64,000 bases of DNA from Desulfuromusa kysingii (GCF_900107645.1 NZ_FNQN01000009.1:101086-165085); one strand, 5' to 3'. Positions 30,207 through 39,916 are shown, counted from the stretch's first letter. Numbers and translations are program-made. Notes: generated from the sequence alone by a model not told the origin.

Positions 30207-30554
30207 ATGAGTACTGATTGTCTGTTTTGTAAAATTATTGCCGGGGAGATCCCGGCAACTGTCATTTATGAAGATACTCTATTGTTGGTATTCAGAGATA
30301 TCAATCCTCAAGCCCCGCATCATTTTTTGATTGTTCCTAAAAAACATATTGCCACGACACTTGATTTAACCGCCGAAGACAATGAGTTGGTTGGTCATGT
30401 TTATCAAATTGCCGGAAAGATTGCCCGCGATTCAGGTTTTGCCGCAGATGGTTTCCGGGTTGTCAATAATTGTAACGATGCCGGCGGACAAACCGTTGGG
30501 CATATTCATTTTCACCTCCTCGGTGGCCGAAACATGACTTGGCCTCCAGGTTAA
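30207..30554 (+). CDS. HIT-family hydrolase (HinT-like)
   Basis: 115 residues from ATG 30207, 6 nt after AAAGGAG (a GTG lies one codon upstream). Zinc-type N-terminus CLFCKIIAGEIPA and the histidine triad HIHFHLLGG identify a histidine-triad nucleotide hydrolase, usually purine phosphoramidase. It is followed at 20 bp by the RSH-like gene, probably one transcript. Confidence 0.93.
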   Translation: MSTDCLFCKIIAGEIPATVIYEDTLLLVFRDINPQAPHHFLIVPKKHIATTLDLTAEDNELVGHVYQIAGKIARDSGFAADGFRVVNNCNDAGGQTVGHIHFHLLGGRNMTWPPG

Positions 30555-30574
30555 TCACAATGTAAGAAGGTTTT

Positions 30575-32017
30575 ATGCAGGAATTTGACGTTCATACTGA
30601 ACAGCGATTGATGAATGATATCATGGAGTTATTGGTAACTCATTATGGTGCAGAGCTGTCTGAGGATGATTTGGATCACGAAATTGACAGGGTTGAACAG
30701 GCCCTGAGTGATGCTCGATTTTCACATCGGGGGCAGATGCGAAAGTCGGGGGAACCCTATATTTTTCATCCGTTACGGGTCACCCACTTAGCCGCACGGC
30801 ACTGGATGGATTTTCCGTCGGTCATCGCCGCGTTACTTCATGATGTTGTCGAAGATACACCTGTTACTTTGGAGGATGTGCGGGGCAAATACGGGGAGGA
30901 GGTTGCTCAGCTTGTTGATGGTTTAACTAAAGTCACATCAAATATAATGACGCGCGAGGACTTAAAGAAAGAGACCTATAAAAAGACCTTGCTTGTCGCT
31001 ATCGATGATATTCGGGTCTTGTGTCTCAAGTTTTGGGATCGAATTGATAATCTCAGAACCATAGACGCGTTGCCTCGACAGAAGCAAAAATTGATTGCTG
31101 AAGAAACGCGCATGGTCTATGTCCCACTGGCTCAACACTTGGGGATGGGATATGTTGCAACTGAATTGGAATCTCTTTCCTACTCTCTCCTTTATCCTCG
31201 TCGTGCCATCCATTATAACGAAACAATTGCCACGCAAAAACATGACAACATTGATTTCTTGCGCAAGGTTCGTGCCCGTATCATGAACGCTTGTGAACAG
31301 CAGAAATTAGATGTCGGTATGAAAGATCGCTGGCGCTCTTTTTCCGTGGTCTCCGGGCGCTCTCAGCAACGAGGTTTCTCATCGTTGTACACTCTTGAGG
31401 TTCAGGTTGATCGTATTATGGATGCATATCTGTTCCTGGGGATATTGCATGGCTTGTTTCCCCCGATTCCTGGGAAAATACGTGATCATCTCAATTTAAC
31501 CTCGCAGCATGGTTACCAAGCATTAAAAACCACAGTCCAAGCTGACGAACACCGGATGCGGGTCGAAATTACAACGCGTAAACTCACCCGTTTTAACGAG
31601 TCCGGAGTGCTCGCTCCAGGGTTCAAATTCCGGCATAAAAATTTCAGCCATCTCATCCGTTCACTCATGGATGGTGAATCTGCTTTTGATACCGAATCAT
31701 TACGTTTGGCTTCGGCAACAATTCAGGTTTACACGCCACAGGGAGATGTTCAAACGCTTCCGGAAGGAAGCAGTGTCCTTGATTTTGCTTTTGAGATCCA
31801 TGATTCCCTCGGATTACATGCCAGACGTGGGCAAATCAATGGTCGTACCCGGCAGCTAAAAACTAAGTTGCTTGATGGCGACCAAGTCGTTGTCGAGACT
31901 TCAGAGACCCCTGAAGTTCTACCCAAGTGGCTTGAATGGGCGGTGACCCCGCGGGCACGGAATAGTATTCGTCGCTATTTGCGTAATAAGGTTCGCTCTT
32001 CCAAATCAACCCAATGA
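30575..32017 (+). CDS. short RelA/SpoT-like protein: HD hydrolase, degenerate synthetase, TGS
   Basis: 480 residues. The N-terminal HD hydrolase has the (p)ppGpp hydrolase residues: FHPLRV, LLHDVVEDTP and the distal Asp in KFWDRIDNLR. The following synthetase-like segment keeps scaffold pieces (FPPIPGKIRDHL, HGYQALKTTVQ) but the substrate-binding GRxKxxYS region reads GRSQQRGFSSLY without the lysine, and the IQIRT strand is VEITTRK, so synthesis is doubtful. A TGS domain (about 385-455, VYTPQGDVQTLPEGSS) closes the protein; the long RSH C-terminal helical, zinc-finger and ACT domains are absent. Probably a hydrolase or regulator of (p)ppGpp, not a bifunctional Rel. Confidence 0.82.
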   Translation: MQEFDVHTEQRLMNDIMELLVTHYGAELSEDDLDHEIDRVEQALSDARFSHRGQMRKSGEPYIFHPLRVTHLAARHWMDFPSVIAALLHDVVEDTPVTLEDVRGKYGEEVAQLVDGLTKVTSNIMTREDLKKETYKKTLLVAIDDIRVLCLKFWDRIDNLRTIDALPRQKQKLIAEETRMVYVPLAQHLGMGYVATELESLSYSLLYPRRAIHYNETIATQKHDNIDFLRKVRARIMNACEQQKLDVGMKDRWRSFSVVSGRSQQRGFSSLYTLEVQVDRIMDAYLFLGILHGLFPPIPGKIRDHLNLTSQHGYQALKTTVQADEHRMRVEITTRKLTRFNESGVLAPGFKFRHKNFSHLIRSLMDGESAFDTESLRLASATIQVYTPQGDVQTLPEGSSVLDFAFEIHDSLGLHARRGQINGRTRQLKTKLLDGDQVVVETSETPEVLPKWLEWAVTPRARNSIRRYLRNKVRSSKSTQ

Positions 32018-32027
32018 AGGATTCTTT

Positions 32028-33068
32028 GTGAAACGACTGTTTTTATTCAGCTTAACGGTTCTGATTCTGGTTTCATCCCAAAGTTTTGCAGGTCAGGTGA
32101 ATGCCTTTATTTATCACCGCTTTGGTGAAACTCGCTATCCTTCCACCAATATTTCTGCTGATATTTTTAGTCAACAGCTTGATTTTTTAACCCAGAGCAA
32201 AATTGAGGTTATTACTCTTGGTGATGTTGCTAACCATTTGATCCAAAAAACAGCCCTGCCAGAACATGCCGTTTCCCTTTCTATTGATGATGCTTATCGC
32301 TCTTTTTATGATGTTGGAATGCCAATTATTCGCCGTTATGGATTTCCCGTCACATTATTTGTCAATACTGATGCTGTTGGCACCTCAGGATATTTGAGCT
32401 GGAGTGAACTTAAGGAACTTTCTGTTGAAGGAGTTGAAATTGGTAATCATACGGCAAGTCATGCCTATCTTGTCGATAGGCAACAAGGTGAAACCTTCAA
32501 TCAGTGGCAAGAACGGATTAAAAGCGATATTGAGCGAGCCCAACAACAGTTTGAAAAACATCTTGGTTTTCGGCCTGACCTTTTTGCTTATCCGTATGGT
32601 GAGTATTCGTCAGCGGTTGTAGAGATTATCCATTCATTAGGATTTAAGGCCGCATACGCCCAACAGTCGGGGGTGATTTATTCGCAACACAACCGCTTTA
32701 TCCTGCCCCGTTTTCCGATGGGAGGACCTTATGCAACCGTTGCCGGTTTTCAAAGCAAGCTTGCCATGAAGCCATTGCAGGTGACCGAAGAGGATCCCTT
32801 TGATCCCGTTATGCAGGAAAACCCCCCTGTTTTATCCCTGCAGTTGCCAGGGGGAAAGGTTCATCCACAACAGTTTAATTGCTTTGTTCAAGGGGAGAAT
32901 CACTGTTGGGTCGAGAGAGATGATAGCCGTGGTGATAATGGCTATAAAGTCGTTGCTGACCACCCTCTGGCTGGGAGAAGAAACAAATTCACACTGACTT
33001 TGCAAAATAATCAAGGCGAATGGCTTTGGTATAGTCACCTCTGGGTGAATACGCAAAAAAAAGAATAG
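32028..33068 (+). CDS. secreted polysaccharide deacetylase (NodB domain)
   Basis: 346 residues from a GTG start. A signal peptide (about 1-21, LFLFSLTVLILVSSQSFA) exports it. The NodB fold shows the metal-binding Asp in VSLSIDDAYRS (instead of TFDDG) and the His pair in GNHTASH. FAYPYGEYS is a further family motif. The C-terminal 100 residues form an extra beta-rich region of unknown role. Carbohydrate esterase family 4 enzymes deacetylate peptidoglycan or exopolysaccharide; the actual polymer is not shown. It starts 10 bp after the RSH-like gene. Confidence 0.86.
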   Translation: MKRLFLFSLTVLILVSSQSFAGQVNAFIYHRFGETRYPSTNISADIFSQQLDFLTQSKIEVITLGDVANHLIQKTALPEHAVSLSIDDAYRSFYDVGMPIIRRYGFPVTLFVNTDAVGTSGYLSWSELKELSVEGVEIGNHTASHAYLVDRQQGETFNQWQERIKSDIERAQQQFEKHLGFRPDLFAYPYGEYSSAVVEIIHSLGFKAAYAQQSGVIYSQHNRFILPRFPMGGPYATVAGFQSKLAMKPLQVTEEDPFDPVMQENPPVLSLQLPGGKVHPQQFNCFVQGENHCWVERDDSRGDNGYKVVADHPLAGRRNKFTLTLQNNQGEWLWYSHLWVNTQKKE

Positions 33069-33096
33069 TCGGCTTTGCCAGAGGATGATCCCAGGA

Positions 33097-33999
33097 TTAA
33101 CTGCTGGTACGCAGTTTCGCGCTGGCAAATCGGTTCAGATGGTTTGTCCTGATCATGACTTGCAGTTCTTTAACATAATCTGCGCCACGGGTTGAATAGC
33201 GGAGTAACCCTTCTGCTAACTGGGACCCTTTAAGGTCTGTTCCTGAATTTCTGCTGACAGAACGTAATTCTCTGAGTTGTTGATATGCCGGATGAGTATT
33301 CAAATTATGGAGGTAAGAACGGACGGAGTCATAAACCGTAGAAAACTTTTGTACCTCATAGGTTTCTCCCTCAGGGCGTCTTTCAGGGATAATTCCTTGA
33401 CCTTGAACAAATGTCCATTCTCCAAAGAGATTGTTGGCAACTTGAGAAAACCGTGAAGTTCCCCAAGCCGATTCGTTGGCGGCTTGAGCCAAGGCAAGAT
33501 CTGCAGGGATAATGTCAACGCGATTCAATAGCGCCTGAACGGCCTGCTTGGGGTGGAGTGGATTGAATTGGACTTTATAGCGTTTAGCCAGGATAGAAAG
33601 AGTTTCTCGTTGCGATGCGTCAAGAGATTTAGATGCCGATAAATGATCATCTATCATCTGCAATTGCCCTCTTTCAGCACGTATCTCATCGTTGGCAAGA
33701 AGCACCATCGGGAGGAGCGATTTGAAAAAGATTCTCTTTTTTTGCTTGCTGGATGTGATGGTATGTAAATCCTTCGGCAGGGTTTGCAGGATTAATGGTG
33801 GAACGCCTGTATCTAGAGCATCGATTTGATAACGATAGAGTTGGAATTCAGATTCCAGGTCCTTGTAAAATTGCTGACCTATAATTTTGATGTCAGGCCC
33901 TTGGTAGAGAGGGGCAATGCTGACAGTTGTTGTTGCTAGCAGCAGGCACAGGCCCAGCAATAGGTAAAGTCCAGTTTTCTTTACGTTAATTTTCTGCAT
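33097..33999 (-). CDS. Bax-like glucosaminidase, membrane-anchored
   Basis: 300 residues. An N-terminal hydrophobic segment (about 11-31) anchors or exports it. The C-terminal glucosaminidase-like domain (about 145-285) contains PADLALAQAANESAWGTSRFSQVANNLFGEW with the conserved glutamate in NESAWG, the signature of Bax/FlgJ-type N-acetylglucosaminidases acting on peptidoglycan. It is convergent with the deacetylase; both act on the envelope. Confidence 0.85.
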   Translation of the reverse strand: MQKINVKKTGLYLLLGLCLLLATTTVSIAPLYQGPDIKIIGQQFYKDLESEFQLYRYQIDALDTGVPPLILQTLPKDLHTITSSKQKKRIFFKSLLPMVLLANDEIRAERGQLQMIDDHLSASKSLDASQRETLSILAKRYKVQFNPLHPKQAVQALLNRVDIIPADLALAQAANESAWGTSRFSQVANNLFGEWTFVQGQGIIPERRPEGETYEVQKFSTVYDSVRSYLHNLNTHPAYQQLRELRSVSRNSGTDLKGSQLAEGLLRYSTRGADYVKELQVMIRTNHLNRFASAKLRTSS

Positions 34000-34156
34000 A
34001 AACTCACTTGTGAATAGGTTATTTAGTTCATTTTCAGAAAAGCAGCGGCCTTTATATCTATGTTTATATATAAAGTCAACCGTCTTTCAGGTTAAAATCC
34101 CTTGTTTATTAGTGACTTAGATTATAGAAATAGTTAATCATACTGAGGAGGTTATA

Positions 34157-34576
34157 TTGAAAACATATCGGCAAGAGTTGTTCTTTAATCTTTCAACCCG
34201 ACGAGGATTTATTAATATTACCTCTCAGGTCGAAAACTGTCTGCGTGAGAGCGGAATTGCAGAAGGGCTTTTGTTATGCAATGCAATGCATATTACCGCG
34301 TCAGTTTTCATTAATGATGATGAATCGGGCCTCCATCAAGATTATGAACGTTGGCTAGAGGTTCTCGCTCCACACGAACCATTAAGCCTATATCGACATA
34401 ATAATACCGGTGAAGACAATGGCGATGCTCACTTGAAACGGATGATTATGGGCAGAGAAGTTGTGGTTGCGGTGACGAATGGACAACTTGATTTTGGTCC
34501 TTGGGAGCAGATTTTTTATGGCGAATTTGATGGCAGACGCAAAAAAAAGGTGCTGGTTAAAATCATTGGAGAGTGA
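34157..34576 (+). CDS. YjbQ/UPF0047 family protein
   Basis: 139 residues from a TTG start placed 6 nt after [32 protein letters not shown] and [18 protein letters not shown] are the UPF0047 signatures; this family has been linked to a secondary thiamine-phosphate-synthase-like activity. A metal-binding His set (HITAS, HNN, AHLKR) is visible. Single gene with its own 157-bp upstream region. Confidence 0.88.
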   Translation: MKTYRQELFFNLSTRRGFINITSQVENCLRESGIAEGLLLCNAMHITASVFINDDESGLHQDYERWLEVLAPHEPLSLYRHNNTGEDNGDAHLKRMIMGREVVVAVTNGQLDFGPWEQIFYGEFDGRRKKKVLVKIIGE

Positions 34577-34707
34577 CTCTTGCTAATTTTATATGCTAAT
34601 ATTTAGCGAATAATCTTAGTGTCTTGCAGTCGGGGAGATGAAAGTCTTCCTTTATTATTAAGATCTTTATCGATGACTGTTATATATTTTGCCAAAAGGA
34701 GAGGACT

Positions 34708-35184
34708 ATGAGCTTAGAAGATGGTGTTTGTTATACTTATGAAGCAGCCCTTGAAAAAGCGATCGAAATGGAAGAGCAAGGATTCAGAAATTATCTTTAT
34801 GCCATTGATGTTGTTGAAGATCGCCAGGCAAAAGCAATTTTGCGTGAAGCAGCTATTGAAGAATTAAATCACAAGCAGCGGCTGGAGATGGCTCTGCTTG
34901 ATGGTCATGATAAAAATGCGGCAGGATTACAAGAAGAGATGCCCTCTATGAATCTGAATTATGTATTTGATCAAAAAGAAATAGCGGCTGATGCTGATGC
35001 ACGGACAGCTCTGGCGCATGCCATCTATCTGGAGAAATGTGCGGTGGATTTCTATAAGAGGTTGATGAGTGGTTGCGAAGGTGCTCCTATGGGGGGGTTG
35101 TTCAAGCGTTTGTTAGCTGATGAAACCCGACACCTCGGAAGCCTTGAAGATCTTTATGAAAAGTATTTTTTAACAGAAAATTAA
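34708..35184 (+). CDS. ferritin-like / rubrerythrin-type protein
   Basis: 158 residues, four-helix ferritin-like fold. Diiron ligands are suggested by EMEEQGFRNYLYA, AAIEELNHKQRLE, YLEKCAVDFYKR and LADETRHLGSL (ExxH pairs). It lacks the C-terminal rubredoxin FeCys4 domain of full rubrerythrin. Likely role in peroxide or iron handling in an anaerobe, inferred from family only. Strong AAAGGAGAGG site. Confidence 0.85.
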   Translation: MSLEDGVCYTYEAALEKAIEMEEQGFRNYLYAIDVVEDRQAKAILREAAIEELNHKQRLEMALLDGHDKNAAGLQEEMPSMNLNYVFDQKEIAADADARTALAHAIYLEKCAVDFYKRLMSGCEGAPMGGLFKRLLADETRHLGSLEDLYEKYFLTEN

Positions 35185-35214
35185 TTATTTTAAATTTTCC
35201 TTTGTTTTGATTTT

Positions 35215-35244
35215 GGCCCGGTCGATTGCTCGGGTCATTTTTTT
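35215..35244 (+). terminator. terminator after the ferritin-like gene
   Basis: GGCCCGG (35215-35221) with TCGGGTC (35230-35236), 8-nt loop, then ATTTTTTT. Confidence 0.75.
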
Positions 35245-35341
35245 CTTCTGCAATTTTATAACCTTCAGGCCGATTTGTTGAACTATCACCATGTCTTGCT
35301 ATAATTGCTCTAAAGCTGAGTTTGTTTCCTTTGGAGTCTTT

Positions 35342-35563
35342 ATGAATGCTGATTTAGTGAAAGCAGTGTTCGCAACATACGTCGTCGGTGTCGCGCTGAT
35401 CCGGCTGTTGGACGACAGAGAATCACTTCGGTTGACAGCCATGAAGAAAATATGGGGTCGAAGTTACGGACTGATGCTTCATTTCTTGACAAATATTGCA
35501 ATACCGATGCTCTTTGCGTTGGTTTTCTATTGCCGTGGGTTTGTGACGATGTCCACGCTTTAG
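35342..35563 (+). CDS. small hypothetical membrane protein
   Basis: 73 residues from ATG 35342, which follows GGAG at 35333-35336; an in-frame ATG at 35291 exists but has no ribosome site. Two hydrophobic segments (about 4-20 and 46-64) flank a charged centre with DDRESLR. No family recognised. Located between the ferritin-like gene and htpG. Confidence 0.5.
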   Translation: MNADLVKAVFATYVVGVALIRLLDDRESLRLTAMKKIWGRSYGLMLHFLTNIAIPMLFALVFYCRGFVTMSTL

Positions 35564-35661
35564 TTTTTTTGATGGTTTGGATTCCGGGAGCTCATACCAT
35601 AAAAATTTGGTTTGAGCTTTTTTGTTGTTTATCACGTAGCTGTTATGTTCTTTTGTAGCGC

Positions 35662-35690
35662 TTGACAAAATTTTTTGAGATTTTTATCTT
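35662..35690 (+). promoter_or_regulatory. promoter of htpG
   Basis: TTGACA (35662-35667), exactly 17 bp, TATCTT (35685-35690). A sigma-70 type promoter; no CIRCE element or clear sigma-32 consensus was seen. Confidence 0.65.
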
Positions 35691-35735
35691 TTTCATAGAA
35701 ACACTATCAACACAAAATATAAGGAGTCAGAAAGA

Positions 35736-37577
35736 ATGTCAGAAGAAATTGAAAAAGAAGAAGGTAGTATCTCCATTCACACGGAAAATATATTTCCAAT
35801 TATCAAGAAGTGGTTGTACAGCGACAAAGATATTTTTCTGCGTGAGTTAGTATCTAACGCAGTTGATGCTATCCATAAAATGCAGAATGTTAATTTGATG
35901 GAAGGTTTGCAGATAGCTGATGAATATAAAGTCGACATCCATTTGGATAAAGAGGCCGGGACTCTGACTGTTGCTGACAATGGCATCGGGATGACAGCAG
36001 AAGAGGTGCGCAAGTATATCAATCAAGTTGCATTTTCATCTGCCGAAGATTTTATTGAAAAGTTTAAAGATCTCGAAGATAAAAACCAGATTATTGGTCA
36101 CTTTGGTCTGGGGTTTTATTCCAGTTTTATGGTGGCTGATCATGTTGAGATCCGTTCACTCTCGTATCAAAAAGATGCTGAAGCTGTCCACTGGCAGTGC
36201 GAAGGAACAACGACTTATAGCTTGGAGCCAACAGACAAGAAAGAGCGCGGTACCGAGATCGTACTGCATCTAAACGAAGATGAAAAAGAGTTTCTAGATC
36301 CAGCATCTGTCAGTGAAATCTTAAAGAAATTTTGTAACTTTTTGCCGGTATCAATCCATCTTGAAGGGGAGGAGATTAACGATAAAAATCCTCTCTGGAC
36401 AAAGAGTGCTTCTGAAGTCAGTGATGAAGAATACAAAGAGTTCTATCGGAAACTTTATCCTATGTCAGCCGAGCCGTTGTTCTGGATTCATCTGAATATC
36501 GACTTTCCGTTTAATCTTAAGGGGATCGTTTACTTTCCTCACTTGACCAATGAATTTGATGTCACTAAGAGCCACATCAACCTGTTCTGTAATCAAGTGT
36601 TTGTCTCCGATAATACTCCGGAATTGATCCCCGAATTCTTGACCCCATTACAAGGTTGTCTGGATGCCCCTGATCTGCCATTGAATGTTTCCCGGAGTTA
36701 CCTCCAGAACGATCCTCAGGTGCGGAAGATCCGCGAAGTCATCAGCGGTCGAGTTGCTGCCAAGATTGTTGATTTGGCGAAAAAAGATCGAGAGATATTC
36801 GAGCCGATCTGGGAAGATATTCATTCCTTTGTTAAGTACGGAATGATGCGAGAAGATAAATTTTATGAAAAAGTAAAGGATCATGTGATTTATCGTGCAA
36901 CCGGTGATGATGCGTATACGACACTACCGGAATATTTAGAACGTGCCAAAGAAAAGCACGAAAACAAGGTTTATTATGCCAACGATGAGGGTGCTCAAGC
37001 GACTTACTTGAAACTCTTTAAGTCGCAAGGGATGGAAGCGTTGATTCTTGACGCGATGATTGACAACCATTTTATTCAATTTCTTGAATCAAAGAATACC
37101 GATATTAAGTTTGAGCGGGTTGATTCAGATATTACTGAAAATTTGTTGGAAGCTGACCCGAGTCAGGAGATTGTTGAAGGTGCTGACAATAAAACCAAGG
37201 GCCAACGGATTGAGCAGATGTTTAAGGATAGCTTGGATATCAAAGGGTTGACGATCAGAATTGAAACTCTCAAAGACGACAGCGTTCCTGGTATGATTCT
37301 TTTGAATGAACAATCTCGCCGCTTTAAAGAGATGACCCGGATGATGGGGCAAGGCGCTGAGATGCCGGATATGTTCTCTGATCATACTTTGATGGTGAAC
37401 ACCGCAAGTCCAGCGGTGAATAAAGTCCTTAAACTTCAGGACGACGGTGACACTGAGACAGCGGCACTGCTCATTGAGCAAATCTATGATTTAGCTATGC
37501 TTTCACATCAGGCCATCAGCAAAGAACGGATGCCTGCATTTTTAGAACGCAGCGGTAAACTCCTTGGAATGATATAG
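35736..37577 (+). CDS. htpG: molecular chaperone HtpG (Hsp90)
   Basis: ATP-dependent chaperone, 613 residues. The GHKL ATPase domain shows RELVSNAVDAIHK, DNGIGMTAEEV and GHFGLGFYSSFMVAD. The middle domain has the catalytic-loop region NVSRSYLQNDPQVRKI; the C-terminal dimerisation domain ends near SHQAISKERMPAFLERSGKLLGMI. AAGGAGTCAG precedes the ATG. Flanked by a consensus promoter and a strong terminator, so an independent unit. Confidence 0.97.
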   Translation: MSEEIEKEEGSISIHTENIFPIIKKWLYSDKDIFLRELVSNAVDAIHKMQNVNLMEGLQIADEYKVDIHLDKEAGTLTVADNGIGMTAEEVRKYINQVAFSSAEDFIEKFKDLEDKNQIIGHFGLGFYSSFMVADHVEIRSLSYQKDAEAVHWQCEGTTTYSLEPTDKKERGTEIVLHLNEDEKEFLDPASVSEILKKFCNFLPVSIHLEGEEINDKNPLWTKSASEVSDEEYKEFYRKLYPMSAEPLFWIHLNIDFPFNLKGIVYFPHLTNEFDVTKSHINLFCNQVFVSDNTPELIPEFLTPLQGCLDAPDLPLNVSRSYLQNDPQVRKIREVISGRVAAKIVDLAKKDREIFEPIWEDIHSFVKYGMMREDKFYEKVKDHVIYRATGDDAYTTLPEYLERAKEKHENKVYYANDEGAQATYLKLFKSQGMEALILDAMIDNHFIQFLESKNTDIKFERVDSDITENLLEADPSQEIVEGADNKTKGQRIEQMFKDSLDIKGLTIRIETLKDDSVPGMILLNEQSRRFKEMTRMMGQGAEMPDMFSDHTLMVNTASPAVNKVLKLQDDGDTETAALLIEQIYDLAMLSHQAISKERMPAFLERSGKLLGMI

Positions 37578-37606
37578 AGTTAAAGAAATATTTAGCGATC
37601 GACTTA

Positions 37607-37637
37607 AAAAGCCGGGACAATGTTCCCGGCTTTTTTT
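37607..37637. terminator. bidirectional terminator between htpG and trmL
   Basis: AGCCGGGA (37610-37617) with TCCCGGCT (37624-37631), 6-nt loop, flanked by A and T runs on both sides; serves both convergent genes. Confidence 0.85.
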
Positions 37638-38112
37638 AAATATCCAGTTGACCGGTTTGCCGTAATGCTTCGTAGAGAATGATTGAGGCTGAATTTGCCA
37701 GATTTAAACTGCGGACAGCAGGTTTAAGGATGGGGATCAATATAGCGTGATCGACTTCAGATTGGAGTAATTCTTCTGGCAGACCTAAAGTCTCTTTTCC
37801 GAAGACTAAAAAATCACCACAGTTAAAATCAGCATCGATGTAGGTTTTCTGCGCTTTTTTTGAGGTGTACCAGAAACGACCTTGAGGATATTCTTGCTGG
37901 AGATGCTGGAGTGAATTCCATAGGTGCAGTTTAACTGCTGGCCAGTAATCTAACCCCGCACGCTTCATGTGTTTATCATCAAGTGAAAAGCCCAGTTTAC
38001 CAACAAGATGAAGATGTGCTCCTGTTGCGGCACAAAGTCGACCAATGTTTCCGGTGTTTGGCGGGATCTCTGGCTCTATCAGAACAATGTGAAATGGATC
38101 TTTTATTTTCAT
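37636..38112 (-). CDS. trmL: tRNA (cytidine/uridine-2'-O-)-methyltransferase TrmL
   Basis: SPOUT-family 2'-O-methylation of wobble nucleotide 34 in tRNA-Leu. 158 residues from MKIKDPFHIVLIEPEIPPNTGNIGR; a GTG six codons upstream is an alternative. The trefoil-knot SAM motifs are FGKETLGLPEELL and SLNLANSASIILYE. Monocistronic, convergent with htpG. Confidence 0.93.
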   Translation of the reverse strand: MKIKDPFHIVLIEPEIPPNTGNIGRLCAATGAHLHLVGKLGFSLDDKHMKRAGLDYWPAVKLHLWNSLQHLQQEYPQGRFWYTSKKAQKTYIDADFNCGDFLVFGKETLGLPEELLQSEVDHAILIPILKPAVRSLNLANSASIILYEALRQTGQLDI

Positions 38113-38160
38113 GGGGCGAAGGTATAGCACAAAGAAACTGAAGAAGGAAGCCTGCCTGTT

Positions 38161-38382
38161 CTAAAAAAAATCAATCATTTCTGCTGATTCAGAGTCCTGT
38201 AGGCGTCTCTTTGGGCCATCATAGGCGACTTTGTTACTCCTGCGGATATCATTTGCTGTGGTGCTCACCCACCCAGAGTTGCGCTTGAACTTAATAATAC
38301 TCATGTCATCAATCAAACGAGAGAGGAGGAAATCTTTGACTAGGTCGTGTTTGCCATTTGGATATACCACCGGTATAAGCAT
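38161..38382 (-). CDS. conserved small protein of the MLIPVVYPNGKHD type
   Basis: 73 residues; start chosen at the ATG preceded by GAGGAGCAACTC. The sequence MLIPVVYPNGKHDLVKDFLL followed by IIKFKRNSGWVSTTANDIRR resembles a small protein I recall from Geobacter relatives; function unknown. The C-terminus is charged (YDGPKRRLQDSESAEMIDFF). No transmembrane segment. About 200 bp of apparent non-coding DNA separates it from the sulfhydrylase gene. Confidence 0.7.
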   Translation of the reverse strand: MLIPVVYPNGKHDLVKDFLLSRLIDDMSIIKFKRNSGWVSTTANDIRRSNKVAYDGPKRRLQDSESAEMIDFF

Positions 38383-38629
38383 GAGTTGCTCCTCGTTATA
38401 ACAATAATCGAAGGTAAGATATCTACTCCCCAATATTCTAACAAAATATATGCAAAAACTCTGCCTGTATCTTAAGTAGCTGATATTGTGTGGTTATATT
38501 CGTCTGGTTGTGCTTTTGTCGAAATTTTTTACACATTATTTGAGGTGAGAAGAGGGGGTATGGGGGCAGATCTTCTGCCCCGATAAGTAAAAAGTTGTAA
38601 AAAATGCTTTGTTTCTGCTTGCAGGTGAA

Positions 38630-39916
38630 TTATGCCAATTGACTGGCAGCCAAAGCTTGATCCACATCAGCAATCAGGTCAGCAACATTCTCAATTCCTA
38701 CAGATAACCGGATTAAATCTGCGGTGACACCCGATGCTTTTTGCTGTTCTTCAGTCAGTTGGCGATGGGTTGTACTGGCTGGGTGCAGAACGCATGATCG
38801 TGCGTCACCGACATGGACAACCATAGCAATCAGTTGACAGGCTTCCATGAACTTTATTCCGGCTTCACGACCCCCTTTGATGCCAAAGGTTAAAACGCCG
38901 CTGGCACCATAATGGAGGTATTTTTGGGCAAGAGCGTGACTTTGATGACTCTTTAAGCCCGGATAGTTAACCCATGACACGGCAGGATGGTTCTCAAGAT
39001 GTTCTGCCAGAGCCAAAGCATTATCACTGTGACGTTCCATGCGCAAATGGAGAGTTGTCAGTCCATGATTGAACAGAAAGGTGTTTTGTGGCGCAGGAGT
39101 CGCCCCTAGATCACGCATAAATTGAGCCCGAGCTTTGACGATATAAGCTAACTTACCGAACTTTTCGGTATAGATAAGTCCATGATAAGAATCATCTGGA
39201 GTACACATTTCCGGGTATTTATTTGCGGGCCAATCAAAATTTCCGCTATCGATAATAACACCACCGACACTCGTCCCATGGCCATCAATATATTTGGTTG
39301 CAGAATGGACAACAATATCGGCTCCGTGTTCAATCGGTCGGCAAAGGTATGGTGAGGCAAGGGTATTATCGACAATCAAGGGGACGTTCATTTCCTTACT
39401 GACTGCTCTGAATTTGTCGAAATCGAGAATATTGAGGCCGGGATTGCCAATGGTCTCTGCAAACAGGCAGCGGGTTTCTGGCCGAAATGCTTTTTTGATT
39501 TCATCGATAGACGCTTCTGGATCAACGAAGGTGACTTCAATCCCGAATTTTGGAAACGTATTTGAGAACAGAGAAAAAGTTCCCCCATAAAGGGTTCCAG
39601 CAGAAACGACATGTTGTCCTGTCTGGCAGATATTTAAAATTGAGAGGGTCGTTGCTGCTTGACCGGATGATGTCGCAAGTGCCGCGATTCCACCCTCCAT
39701 CATGGCAATTTTCTCTTCAAATACCCCTGACGTTGGATTTCCTAGGCGCGTATACATAGGATCAGCGCAATCCAGATCAAAAAGCTTAGCCATATGTTCG
39801 GCACTATCATATTTAAAAGTCGTACTTTGATGTATTGGTGCCGTGCGGGGTTCTGCGGCGCCAGGATGATAGTTTCCCTGAACAGCTTGAGTTTCAATTT
39901 TCCATTGATTTTGCAT
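38630..39916 (-). CDS. O-acetylhomoserine aminocarboxypropyltransferase (sulfhydrylase)
   Basis: PLP enzyme of the Cys/Met metabolism family that makes homocysteine from O-acetylhomoserine and sulfide. 428 residues. The PLP lysine is in VVHSATKYIDGHGTSVGG; TRLGNPT near residue 57 and the long C-terminal MVVHVGDARSCVLHPASTTHRQL are typical of MetY. GGAGAG sits upstream. No SAM riboswitch was recognised in the 157-bp divergent region shared with the RqcH-like gene. Confidence 0.92.
   Translation of the reverse strand: MQNQWKIETQAVQGNYHPGAAEPRTAPIHQSTTFKYDSAEHMAKLFDLDCADPMYTRLGNPTSGVFEEKIAMMEGGIAALATSSGQAATTLSILNICQTGQHVVSAGTLYGGTFSLFSNTFPKFGIEVTFVDPEASIDEIKKAFRPETRCLFAETIGNPGLNILDFDKFRAVSKEMNVPLIVDNTLASPYLCRPIEHGADIVVHSATKYIDGHGTSVGGVIIDSGNFDWPANKYPEMCTPDDSYHGLIYTEKFGKLAYIVKARAQFMRDLGATPAPQNTFLFNHGLTTLHLRMERHSDNALALAEHLENHPAVSWVNYPGLKSHQSHALAQKYLHYGASGVLTFGIKGGREAGIKFMEACQLIAMVVHVGDARSCVLHPASTTHRQLTEEQQKASGVTADLIRLSVGIENVADLIADVDQALAASQLA

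Noticed and set aside
35662..35735. CIRCE or sigma-32 heat-shock control of htpG
   Set aside because: No CIRCE inverted repeat or sigma-32 -10 was found; the promoter is sigma-70-like.
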